Origin: JBBDXI01 sp040902425
GTDB taxonomy: Bacteria; Planctomycetota; Phycisphaerae; Phycisphaerales; UBA1924
Assembly (NCBI GenBank): GCA_040902425.1
Contig: JBBDXI010000108.1
Span: 1-13,074 of the forward strand
Length of the DNA stretch: 13,074 bases
Reading direction: 5' to 3'
Shown: in pieces, positions 6,321 to 13,074 of the stretch
Position numbering within the stretch: position 1 is the stretch's first letter
Layout: the number at the start of each line of letters is the position of its first letter
The notes under the pieces: generated by a model
Told to the model about the DNA's origin: nothing
What the model saw: only the letters and a program-made list of their open reading frames with translations
The model's database searches: none
Made by a program: the position numbers and the translations under genes

Positions 6321-8060
6321 GTGGGGAATCCAGCGTTCGACGTGGCGATCATCGGCGGGGGCCCCGGCGGGTCCACCACCGGCTCGCTCCTGAAGAAGTA
6401 CAACCCGGCCCTGCGGGTGGCGATCCTCGAGCGGGAGGTCTTCCCGCGGGAGCACATCGGGGAGAGCCAGCTCCCGCCGATCGGGCGCATCCTGCACGAG
6501 ATGGGGGCGTGGGACAAGGTCGAGGGCGCGGGCTTCCCGATCAAGCTGGGGGCGACCTACACCTGGGGCAAGACGACCGAGCCGTGGGTGTTCGGCTTCG
6601 TGCCCTTCTCCGAGGTGCGGGACGACCCGCGCCCGGCGCCCTACGGCGGCTGGCGGGCCCGCGCGACCATGCAGGTGGACCGGGCGATCTACGACGATGT
6701 GCTGCTGAAGCACGCGGCGTCGCTGGGGTGCGTGGTGCGCGAGGGGACGCGGGTGGCCTCGGTGGAGCACGACACGGACGCGGTGACGGCCCTGGTGCTC
6801 GAGGGCGGGGAGAGGGTCACCGCCCGCTACTACGTGGATGCCAGCGGGAACGCGGCCGTGCTGCGGCGGGACCTGGGGGTGACGATCGACGCGCCGACGC
6901 TGCTGCGGAACGTGGCGTTCTGGAGCTACTGGGAGAGGCCGGAGCTGAACGCCCCGATCTGGGAGGGGGAGGCGACGCGCATCCAGATCCGTTCGCTGCC
7001 GTACGGCTGGGTCTGGTACATCGCGCTCTCGAAGCACCGGACCAGCGTGGGGATCGTCTGCCCGGCGGAGTACTACCGCACCTGCGGTAAGCGCCCGGAG
7101 CAGCTGTACCACGACTCGCTGGCGCTTGAGAAGCAGGTCTCGGGGTGGATCGCCGGCGGGGCGATGGAGGGGGGCATCCGGTCCACGACCGACTGGTCGT
7201 TCATCGCGGAGCGGGCGCTGGGGCCCAACTGGTTCCTCTGCGGGGAGGCGCTGGGCTTCGCCGACCCGATCCTCTCGGCGGGGATGACGCTGACGCACAC
7301 CTGCGCCCAGCACCTGGCGTACACGATCCTCGAGCTCGACCGCGGGCAGCTGGACCCGGCGTGGCTCCGCGAGCAATACTCGGAGGTGCAGCGGCGGCGC
7401 GTCGTTCAGCACATGCGCTTCGCGGAGTACTGGTACGCGGGCAACGGGTTCTTCACCGCGGTCCGGGAGAACTGCGCGGCCATCGCGAAGGAATCCGGCC
7501 TGCCGATGACCCCGGGGGCCGCGTTCCGCTGGCTGAGCAACGGGGGTGTGGACGACATCGTGGGGCAGGCCGCGATCGGGGGGGTGGACATGGCGGGGGT
7601 GAAGCAGCTGCAGTGGCGCTTCAGCGAGCCGGAGGAGGCCGTGGGGTTCATGGTCTCCGGGAAGAACCGCTTCGCGCTGAACCTGAAGGACGCGCGCGAG
7701 GCGAGCGTGCAGCACCTGCAGGACGGGCGGATCATGCCGGTGCGGGCGCTGCGGCGCGGGCCGAACCAGCTCCCGCTCATCGGCGGGTACGGGATGGTGG
7801 TCGAGGCGCTGCGGATGCCCCAGACGGCCGCGGGGCTGACCGGCGCGTTGGTGCGGCTGGTGACGCAGCATTACCCCGGGCCGGCGCGGCAGCAGGCGTA
7901 CAACCTGGCGATCCAGTGCCTAGAAGTGATGGCGAGCAACGGGTGGGTGGAGTGCTCGACCGTGCCGGGGGAGCCGACGCTCGACGTCGAGGCGCCGCGC
8001 GAGGGGCTGCTGATCTACACCGAGAGCTCGGGGCCGCCGGGGGCGCCGGCGCGGCGCTGA
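6321..8060 (+). CDS. FAD-dependent oxidoreductase of the tryptophan-halogenase-like family
   Basis: This 579-residue protein begins with a dinucleotide-binding fold, DVAIIGGGPGGS (7-18), then GES (47-49) and GFPIKLGATYTWG (71-83). K75 sits where flavin halogenases keep the catalytic lysine that carries the hypohalous acid. GWVWYI (229-234) corresponds to the halogenase WxWxIP signature with Ala replacing Pro. DWSF (291-294) and GFADPILSAGM (312-322) match the second FAD-binding region. The roughly 250 residues after it form a C-terminal domain whose function I do not recognise; total length is near that of CmlS-type halogenases. The start is GTG at 6321, supported by GGAGGG and by the immediate onset of the fold. 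Such enzymes chlorinate or brominate aromatic or carrier-bound substrates using reduced flavin. No flavin reductase or biosynthetic gene is adjacent. An alternative is a non-halogenating FAD monooxygenase or geranylgeranyl-reductase-like enzyme. Confidence 0.82.
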   Translation: MGNPAFDVAIIGGGPGGSTTGSLLKKYNPALRVAILEREVFPREHIGESQLPPIGRILHEMGAWDKVEGAGFPIKLGATYTWGKTTEPWVFGFVPFSEVRDDPRPAPYGGWRARATMQVDRAIYDDVLLKHAASLGCVVREGTRVASVEHDTDAVTALVLEGGERVTARYYVDASGNAAVLRRDLGVTIDAPTLLRNVAFWSYWERPELNAPIWEGEATRIQIRSLPYGWVWYIALSKHRTSVGIVCPAEYYRTCGKRPEQLYHDSLALEKQVSGWIAGGAMEGGIRSTTDWSFIAERALGPNWFLCGEALGFADPILSAGMTLTHTCAQHLAYTILELDRGQLDPAWLREQYSEVQRRRVVQHMRFAEYWYAGNGFFTAVRENCAAIAKESGLPMTPGAAFRWLSNGGVDDIVGQAAIGGVDMAGVKQLQWRFSEPEEAVGFMVSGKNRFALNLKDAREASVQHLQDGRIMPVRALRRGPNQLPLIGGYGMVVEALRMPQTAAGLTGALVRLVTQHYPGPARQQAYNLAIQCLEVMASNGWVECSTVPGEPTLDVEAPREGLLIYTESSGPPGAPARR

Positions 8061-8062
8061 CC

Positions 8063-8087
8063 CGCGCGCGGCTACGGCTCGCGCGCG
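8063..8087. terminator. Hairpin between convergent stop codons
   Basis: CGCGCGCG at 8063-8070 and 8080-8087 can pair as an 8-bp stem with a 9-nt loop. It spans the 11-bp gap between the convergent halogenase-like and ABC exporter genes and runs into the last codons of the latter. Because the arms are symmetric it could work in both directions. No T run follows on either strand, so an intrinsic terminator is uncertain. Confidence 0.3.
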
Positions 8088-10195
8088 ATGTTCTCGAGGG
8101 CACCTGAGGGCGCGGCGGCGTCGGGCGGGGCCGCCTCGGGGCGGTGCCCCTCCACCTGCATCCGCAGAAACTCCGCGTAGCGCCCGCCGCTGGCCAGCAG
8201 TTGGTCGTGGGTGCCGGTCTCGATCATCCGCCCGTCCTCGATCACCACGATGCGGTCGGCGTGGCGGATGGTGCTGAGGCGGTGGGCGATGACGAAGCTG
8301 GTGCGGCCGCGCATCAGGCGGGCGAGGCTGCGCTGGATCAGGCGCTCGCTCTCGGTGTCGAGGTTGCTGGTGGCCTCGTCGAGGATGAGGATGCGCGGGT
8401 CGGCGAGGAGCGCCCGGGCGATGGCGAGCCGCTGCTTCTGCCCCCCGGAGAGGCGGACGCCCCGCTCGCCGATGACGGTGTCGTAGCCGTTCTCCAGCTT
8501 CTCGATGAAGCCCGCGGCGTTGGCCTGCCTGGCGGCCTCGGCGATGTCGGCCCGGGTCGCCCCGCGCCGGCCGTAGCCGATGTTCTCGGCGACCGTGCCG
8601 TCGAAGAGGAACACATCCTGCTCGACGATGCCCAGCAGGCGGCGGTAGCTGCCGACGTCGATCTGCCGCAGGTCGATCCCGTCGAGCTCGATGGTGCCCT
8701 GCGTGGGGTCGTAGAAGCGGGCGATGAGGTTGCAGAGGGTGGTCTTGCCCGAGCCGCTGGGGCCGACGAGCGCGATCGTCTGGCCGGGCTCGACGTCGAG
8801 GGTGATGTCCTTGAGCACGGGGGTGCCGGGGGGTTGAGACGGTGAGACGCTGAGGCGGTGAGACGGTGAGGCTGCCGAGGGGGGCGGATCCGGGTGGGCG
8901 GCGGTGGTGGTGGACTCCGGACGCTTCTTCGCGATGACCGGGTAGCTGAACCAGACGCCGCGGAGGGCGATGCGCCCCTGGACCTCGGCGCGGTGGACGA
9001 CGCGGTCGCCGCGGGCCTCGGCGAACTCGCGCGGCTCCTCCAGCAGGTCCAGGACGCGGTCGAACGCGGCCAGGTTGGTCTGCATGCTCGCGGCCGAGGT
9101 GGCGAGGATCTCCAGGGGCGAGAGGAGCCAGACCACGTACATCGAGAACATCATGAGGTCGCCGATGGTCATCTGGCCGCGGAGCACGGCGGTGCCGCCG
9201 TAGACCAGCACGGCGGTGGAGGCGACGGGGATGAGCAGCGACCAGGTGATTTCGATGCCCCGCGACCACCACCAGGTGAGGATCTCCTGGCGGGCCATGA
9301 AGTGCTGGGCGGTGGAGAAGCGCCCGGTCTCGCCCTTGGCGCGGTCGAAGCCGCGGACGACGCGGATGCCGCCGAAGGCCTCGGTGGCGTGGGCGTCGAT
9401 GCTGGTGCGGGTCTGCTTGATGTCGCGGAACATGGGGCGGATGCGCCCGATCCAGGTGCGGTGGCTGTACCAGACGACGGGGACGAGCAGGAGCGCCCCG
9501 GCGACGAGCTTCCAGTCGACGACGGCGAGGATCGTCAGGACGCCGACGAGCTGGACGATGGCGTTCCACGGGTTGTAGATGATGTTGAAGAGCAGCTCGC
9601 CCGCGCCGCCGGCGTCCTCGCGGAGGATGCTGGCCACGCCGCCGCTCTTGAGGTGGTGGACGCGATGGAGGGGGAGGGCGACGGCGTGCTCGAAGACATC
9701 CCGGCGCAGCGAGGCCTGGATGCGCTTGGTGATGCGGGTCATCTGCCAGCGGCCCCACATGCCGATGAGCACGCGCGCGACGGTGACGGCGACCAGGAAG
9801 GAGCCGAGCATCCACAGCAGCGACCCGCGGGCGGAGTCCTCCCGGGCCCACTCGGGGACGGGGATCCATCGCGGGATGCCGGCGGGGCCGGGCGTCTCGC
9901 TGAGGATGTAGTCGATGGCGGGCTTGATGCCCGCGGGGAGGACCAGGGCCAGGAGGGCCGAGATGGTCAGCGTGCCCAGGGCCGCGATGACCCGGGGGCG
10001 GTGCTCCGCCAGGAGGATCCAGAAGGCCCGGAGGAGCGTGAGGAACGAGCGGGCCCGCTTCTGGATGGGCCGGTCGGGCCCCTGCTCGGCGACGCCCGCG
10101 GCCTTCGCCTCGGCCCGGCGCTTCCGGCGGTTCTCGAGGTACTCGGCGAAGCGCCGCCGGCTGGAGCGGCGGGAGGAGTGCGGGGCGGGGGCCAT
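8072..10195 (-). CDS. ABC exporter, fused permease and ATPase (MsbA-like)
   Basis: This 707-residue half-transporter probably works as a homodimer in the inner membrane. A basic N-terminal extension (1-60) precedes six likely membrane segments at about 67-90, 126-147, 205-225, 228-246, 312-335 and 345-366, with a long outer loop between the first two. The ATPase domain has A-loop Y418, Walker A GPSGSGKT (478-485), Q-loop Q526, signature LSGGQ (582-586), Walker B ILILDE (602-607), D-loop NLDTES (611-616) and H-loop H638, so it should be active. Between Y418 and VLKDI at 460, where relatives have a short turn, about 35 Pro/Ser/Thr-rich residues are inserted, partly from 8-bp repeats. The substrate may be lipid, peptide or drug-like; the sequence does not say. 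The gene is divergent from the symporter, with no Shine-Dalgarno site but TATCAT 5 nt before the ATG. Confidence 0.93.
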   Translation of the reverse strand: MAPAPHSSRRSSRRRFAEYLENRRKRRAEAKAAGVAEQGPDRPIQKRARSFLTLLRAFWILLAEHRPRVIAALGTLTISALLALVLPAGIKPAIDYILSETPGPAGIPRWIPVPEWAREDSARGSLLWMLGSFLVAVTVARVLIGMWGRWQMTRITKRIQASLRRDVFEHAVALPLHRVHHLKSGGVASILREDAGGAGELLFNIIYNPWNAIVQLVGVLTILAVVDWKLVAGALLLVPVVWYSHRTWIGRIRPMFRDIKQTRTSIDAHATEAFGGIRVVRGFDRAKGETGRFSTAQHFMARQEILTWWWSRGIEITWSLLIPVASTAVLVYGGTAVLRGQMTIGDLMMFSMYVVWLLSPLEILATSAASMQTNLAAFDRVLDLLEEPREFAEARGDRVVHRAEVQGRIALRGVWFSYPVIAKKRPESTTTAAHPDPPPSAASPSHRLSVSPSQPPGTPVLKDITLDVEPGQTIALVGPSGSGKTTLCNLIARFYDPTQGTIELDGIDLRQIDVGSYRRLLGIVEQDVFLFDGTVAENIGYGRRGATRADIAEAARQANAAGFIEKLENGYDTVIGERGVRLSGGQKQRLAIARALLADPRILILDEATSNLDTESERLIQRSLARLMRGRTSFVIAHRLSTIRHADRIVVIEDGRMIETGTHDQLLASGGRYAEFLRMQVEGHRPEAAPPDAAAPSGALENIAREP
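8833..8872 (-). repeat. Five tandem 8-bp repeats within the ABC exporter ATPase domain
   Basis: On the plus strand the units are GTTGAGAC, GGTGAGAC, GCTGAGGC, GGTGAGAC and GGTGAGGC, consensus GGTGAGRC. They encode about residues 442-455 of the exporter (within SHRLSVSPSQ) on the minus strand. The unit length is not a multiple of three, so consecutive units are read in different frames and a change of one or two units would break the gene. Confidence 0.75.
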
Positions 10196-10266
10196 GGGCG
10201 ATGATAGGGAAAGGCGTGCCGCCCTTCGGGGCCGATGGGCCCTGCTGAATGTGGTAGCTTGCCCGG
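10196..10266. promoter_or_regulatory. 71-bp divergent promoter region between exporter and symporter
   Basis: On the minus strand TATCAT (10201-10206) ends 5 nt before the exporter ATG. On the plus strand TAGCTT (10255-10260) ends 6 nt before the symporter ATG. Neither start has a Shine-Dalgarno sequence. Boxes this close to the start codon fit leaderless transcripts, in which the first base of the message is at or next to the A of ATG. No -35 match is evident for either. Confidence 0.4.
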
Positions 10267-11730
10267 ATGTCCGACTCCCGCCGCCCCCACCGCCTCGCCC
10301 TGCACTGGAAGATCCTCATCGGGCTCGCCCTGGGGGTCGCGGCGGGGCTGGCGCTGAACCTGTGGTGGTCGGCGGAGACGTGGAGCGCGCTGGGCGTCGG
10401 CTCATCCCGCGACTACCTCGCGGGGCGGGCCAGCGAGGCCAACGCGGGGGCGGGCGCGGGGGCGGCGGTGGTCCGGTTACTCATCCAGCTCAACGGCTTC
10501 GTCGGCGACCTTTTCGTAAGGCTGCTGCGGTTCATCGCCGTGCCGATCGTGTTCTTTTCTCTCGTCATGGGGGCCGCGAGCCTGGGGGACTTCCGCAAGC
10601 TGGGGCGGGTCGGCGGGAAGACCATCGGGATCTACCTGATCACCACGGTCGCGGCGGTGGCGCTGGGGCTGCTGCTGGCCAACGTGGTCCGGCCCGGCGA
10701 GTACGTGAGCGTCGAGGTGCGGGACCGGCTGGCGGCGGAGGCGCAGGCGCAGGCGGGGTCGATGGTCTCGCGCACGGGCGAGGTGCCCAGCGCCTGGCAG
10801 CAGGTGCTGGACCTGGTGCCGTCCAACCCCTTCGCGGCCCTGGCGCACGATTCGGCGCTGCACGTGCGGGTGGGGGATGCGCGGCACGCGCTGCAGGGGC
10901 AGCCGGGGATGCTCCAGGTGATCATCTTCGCCCTGGCGCTGGGGGTGGGCCTGAGCCTGCTGCCGCGCGAACGGGGGGACCCGGCGATCGCCGTCTTTGG
11001 TGCCCTGACCGACGCGATGATTAAGATCGTCCACGGGGTGCTGTGGATCGCGCCGGTGGCGGTCTTTGCGCTCATCGCGCGGGTGGTGGCCGCGATGGGG
11101 CTGGATGTGCTGGGGGCGCTGGCGGCGTACTCTGGCGTGGTGCTCGGGGGGCTGGCGCTGCTGCTGCTGGTGGAGTACCCGCTCCTGGTCCGGCTGGTGG
11201 CGGGGATCGGGTTCGTGCGGTTCTTCCGGGCGATGGCCCCGGCGCAGGCCCTGGCGTTCTCCAGCTCCAGCTCGGCGGCCACGCTTCCGGTGACGATCGA
11301 CTGCGTGACCAACCGCCTGGGCGTGTCGAAGCCGATCGCCAGCTTCGTCTGCCCGACTGGGGCGACGATCAACATGGACGGGACGGGGCTGCACCAGGCG
11401 GCCAGCGCCCTGTTCATCGCCCAGATGTACTCGATCCCGCTGCCGATCTGGGCCCAGGTCGGCATCCTGCTCACGGCGGTGCTGGCCTCCATCGGGGCCC
11501 CGGGCATCCCCAGCGGGGGGATCGTGATGCTCGTGGTCGTGCTGGAGCAGGCGGGGTTCCCGCCCGCGGCCATCGCGGGGGGGATTGCGGTGATCCTGGG
11601 GGTGGACCGGCCGCTGGACATGTGCCGGACGGTCATCAACGTCACCGGGGACGCGACGACGGCGGCGATCGTCGCCCGCACCGAGGGGGAGCTGCGCCCG
11701 CCGGAGGAAGCCGATAGGCTTGCGGCATGA
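10267..11730 (+). CDS. Glutamate/dicarboxylate:cation symporter (DAACS, SLC1-type)
   Basis: This 487-residue inner-membrane carrier probably imports acidic amino acids or C4-dicarboxylates with Na+ or H+. Family hallmarks are all present: VMGAASLGDFRKLGRVGGKT (100-119), the serine-rich hairpin SSSSSAATLP (332-341), NMDGT (369-373) in segment 7, the second hairpin IGAPGIPSGG (409-418), and the segment-8 series D447, D451, R454, T455, N458. That series has the same spacing as D390, D394, R397, T398 and N401 of archaeal GltPh. The retained arginine favours an acidic substrate over a neutral one. Loops at about 35-66 and 145-205 are longer than in GltPh. The start at ATG 10267 lacks a ribosome binding site but has TAGCTT 6 nt upstream. 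Its TGA stop overlaps the next gene's ATG as ATGA, so the two are probably made together. Confidence 0.95.
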   Translation: MSDSRRPHRLALHWKILIGLALGVAAGLALNLWWSAETWSALGVGSSRDYLAGRASEANAGAGAGAAVVRLLIQLNGFVGDLFVRLLRFIAVPIVFFSLVMGAASLGDFRKLGRVGGKTIGIYLITTVAAVALGLLLANVVRPGEYVSVEVRDRLAAEAQAQAGSMVSRTGEVPSAWQQVLDLVPSNPFAALAHDSALHVRVGDARHALQGQPGMLQVIIFALALGVGLSLLPRERGDPAIAVFGALTDAMIKIVHGVLWIAPVAVFALIARVVAAMGLDVLGALAAYSGVVLGGLALLLLVEYPLLVRLVAGIGFVRFFRAMAPAQALAFSSSSSAATLPVTIDCVTNRLGVSKPIASFVCPTGATINMDGTGLHQAASALFIAQMYSIPLPIWAQVGILLTAVLASIGAPGIPSGGIVMLVVVLEQAGFPPAAIAGGIAVILGVDRPLDMCRTVINVTGDATTAAIVARTEGELRPPEEADRLAA

Positions 11731-13022
11731 CGCGAGTCCCCGCATCGTTCCGGTCGGTTCGCCCCCGGGTCCTTGGGTTGGTGCTGGGTGCGCTCGCGGT
11801 GGCTGCACCGGCGCCGGTGGCGATTGCCGGCCCTGTGCCGGTCGTGGCTGCCCGGCAGCCCGCGCCCGCGGGGCCGGCCATCCGCGAGCAGGTCGGGGCG
11901 CTCATGCGCGAGGTGTCGGCGGCGGTGGCGGGTGCGGACCAGGCGCGGTACCTGGCGCTGGTCTCGAAGAGCGACCCGGTCTTCGTGACCGAGCAGAGGG
12001 CCTGGGCGCTCGACCTTGGGCGCAAGGCCCCGGAGGAGTTCTCGGTGCGGCTCTCGGATGCCGAGGAGGAGCTGAAGCCCCGGGATGATGGGTCGGTGGG
12101 CGCGGCCATCACGTTCACCTGGCGCATGCCCGGCGGGCGGACGCGAACCGTGTCGTTCCCCGCGCGGTTCGAGAGGGCGGCGACGCCGGGCGAGGGCCGG
12201 CCCGCGTACCTCTACGCGGGCGAGGACTGGAAGGCGCTGGAGGCCCCGGGCGTGAAGGTCCTCTTCGCCGAGGGCGGGGAGGAGGCGGCGAAGATCGTCG
12301 CGGATGTGCTGCCGGAGATCCGCTCGCACATCCACACGCTCTTTGAGCTGGAGGGGGACACGGACATCACGGGGCGGGTGCAGGAGGTGAAGCTCTACCG
12401 GAGCATGCGGCACCTCCAGCACTCGATCTACCTGAGCTACACCGACGGCCTGGCGGGGTGGAACGAGCCGGGGGAGTCGGTGAAGCTGCTGATCCTGCGC
12501 AACCCCCGGCGCGAGAGCCTGCGAGGGCTCATCGCGCACGAGTACGGGCACGTCGCCTCGTTCCAGATGGGCCCGAAGGCCAACGACATGCCGTGGTGGC
12601 TGCTGGAGGGCGTGGCCGAGCACGCCGCCGAGAAGTACCAGCGCAACGGCAACCGCACGCGGACCATCGTCCGGCGCTGGGCGACCAACGACGGCCTGGT
12701 CGACTGGGCGAAGCTGGCGGACTTCCGGGGCGAAGCACTGGAGCACCAGGGGAACGTCTACACCCAGGGCCACCACATGATGAACTACATCACGGAGCGC
12801 TTTGGGAAGACCAAGCGCAACCTGTGGATGCGGGCGATGTCGGCGGCGGAGCCGAAGGCGATGGATGAGGCGACCCGGGAGGTGCTGGGGCTGTCCTTCG
12901 CCGACCTGGACCGGGAGTGGCGGGAGAGCCTGAAGCCGGAGCCCGCGGAGCCCGATGGGGATGCCAAGCCGGAGCCGGACAAGACGGCTCCCGAACCGGC
13001 GGCGGTCGGCGGCAAGCCCTGA
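11727..13022 (+). CDS. Predicted exported zinc metallopeptidase, peptidase-MA-like (gluzincin)
   Basis: This 431-residue protein begins with a basic N-terminus and a hydrophobic stretch (about 15-34, with a likely cleavage near residues 34-43), so it is probably exported. No lipobox cysteine is present. The catalytic part has LIAHEYGHVASF (268-279), where H271 and H275 bind zinc and E272 is the base, and WWLLEGVAEHAAE (290-302), where E294 is the likely third zinc ligand; the pattern matches gluzincins of the peptidase-MA-like group. Residues 50-165 form an unassigned N-terminal domain, possibly a substrate-binding or NTF2-like fold. The tail (402-431) is rich in Pro, Glu, Asp and Lys and probably disordered. 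The ATG overlaps the symporter stop (ATGA), implying translational coupling, although GATAGGCT just upstream could also act as a -10 box. The natural substrate is unknown. Confidence 0.85.
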   Translation: MTRVPASFRSVRPRVLGLVLGALAVAAPAPVAIAGPVPVVAARQPAPAGPAIREQVGALMREVSAAVAGADQARYLALVSKSDPVFVTEQRAWALDLGRKAPEEFSVRLSDAEEELKPRDDGSVGAAITFTWRMPGGRTRTVSFPARFERAATPGEGRPAYLYAGEDWKALEAPGVKVLFAEGGEEAAKIVADVLPEIRSHIHTLFELEGDTDITGRVQEVKLYRSMRHLQHSIYLSYTDGLAGWNEPGESVKLLILRNPRRESLRGLIAHEYGHVASFQMGPKANDMPWWLLEGVAEHAAEKYQRNGNRTRTIVRRWATNDGLVDWAKLADFRGEALEHQGNVYTQGHHMMNYITERFGKTKRNLWMRAMSAAEPKAMDEATREVLGLSFADLDREWRESLKPEPAEPDGDAKPEPDKTAPEPAAVGGKP

Positions 13023-13068
13023 CGGGCGGTCCCGGGTAGGTCGGCTCTCCGAGCCGATACCCGCCCGT
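13022..13068 (+). terminator. Strong hairpin after the peptidase gene
   Basis: The core stem pairs TCGGCTC (13041-13047) with GAGCCGA (13051-13057) around a TCC loop, extended by GGGTA (13034-13038) with TACCC (13058-13062) across a 2-nt bulge. Further out, ACGGGCGG (13022-13029) is fully complementary to CCGCCCGT (13061-13068). It starts at the last base of the stop codon, so it can serve as a transcript end or 3' stabiliser. There is no T run after it, and the core palindrome could be a dispersed repeat. Confidence 0.55.
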
Positions 13069-13074
13069 TACCGG

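Noticed and set aside
2732..6544. A 1270-codon minus-strand frame containing transketolase
   Set aside because: Codons before the ATG at 4702 are antisense to dnaN and the divergent gap and are Arg/Pro/His-rich. Transketolase begins at 4702 behind AAAAGGA.
8833..8872. A CRISPR-like array
   Set aside because: The units are only 8 bp, directly adjacent, without spacers, and lie inside a coding frame.
10632..12776. A 714-codon minus-strand frame opposite the symporter and peptidase
   Set aside because: It has no recognisable motif, while the plus-strand genes in the same place show full sets of family residues.

Overview
The window is a very GC-rich stretch of bacterial chromosome with eight complete, housekeeping-like protein genes and short gaps. 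The set (a three-domain beta clamp, a MsbA-type exporter, a glycan-building pair, and a transketolase resembling the animal/archaeal type) together with mixed start signals (some genes with Shine-Dalgarno sites, others without) suggests a Gram-negative bacterium. A planctomycete, perhaps of the Phycisphaerae, fits best. That is an inference from gene style; no rRNA or tRNA is present to confirm it. I see no mobile element, integrase, CRISPR array, RNA gene or phage gene.

Layout. (1) 92-2526, minus strand: a two-gene operon of a DPM1-type GT2 glycosyltransferase followed, with a GTGA stop/start overlap, by a multi-spanning GT-C-like membrane protein. (2) 2732-4702, minus: transketolase. (3) 4703-5065: a 363-bp divergent promoter region with inverted repeats. 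(4) 5066-6250, plus: dnaN, the DNA polymerase III sliding clamp, without dnaA, recF or gyrB beside it. (5) 6321-8060, plus: an FAD-dependent halogenase-like enzyme with its own promoter-like box and ribosome binding site. (6) 8072-10195, minus, convergent with the halogenase: an ABC exporter with fused membrane and ATPase domains, carrying an unusual insert built partly of 8-bp repeats. (7) 10267-13022, plus, divergent from the exporter: a glutamate/dicarboxylate-type symporter coupled by an ATGA overlap to a predicted exported zinc peptidase. A strong hairpin follows the peptidase stop.

How the genes fit together. The GT2/GT-C pair looks like a make-and-use unit for a lipid-linked sugar. The symporter/peptidase pair could be a scavenging unit in which peptides are cut outside the cytoplasm and acidic amino acids are imported. 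Transketolase and dnaN are core metabolism and replication. The halogenase-like gene stands alone, so its substrate cannot be read from context.

Across all sampled parts the plus strand has more G than C whichever strand is coding, consistent with the plus strand being the leading strand. No clearly new multi-gene system is evident. The best leads are the orphan halogenase-like enzyme, the repeat-built insert in the exporter ATPase domain, the recurring TAnnnT start-site signals, and the peptidase-symporter coupling.
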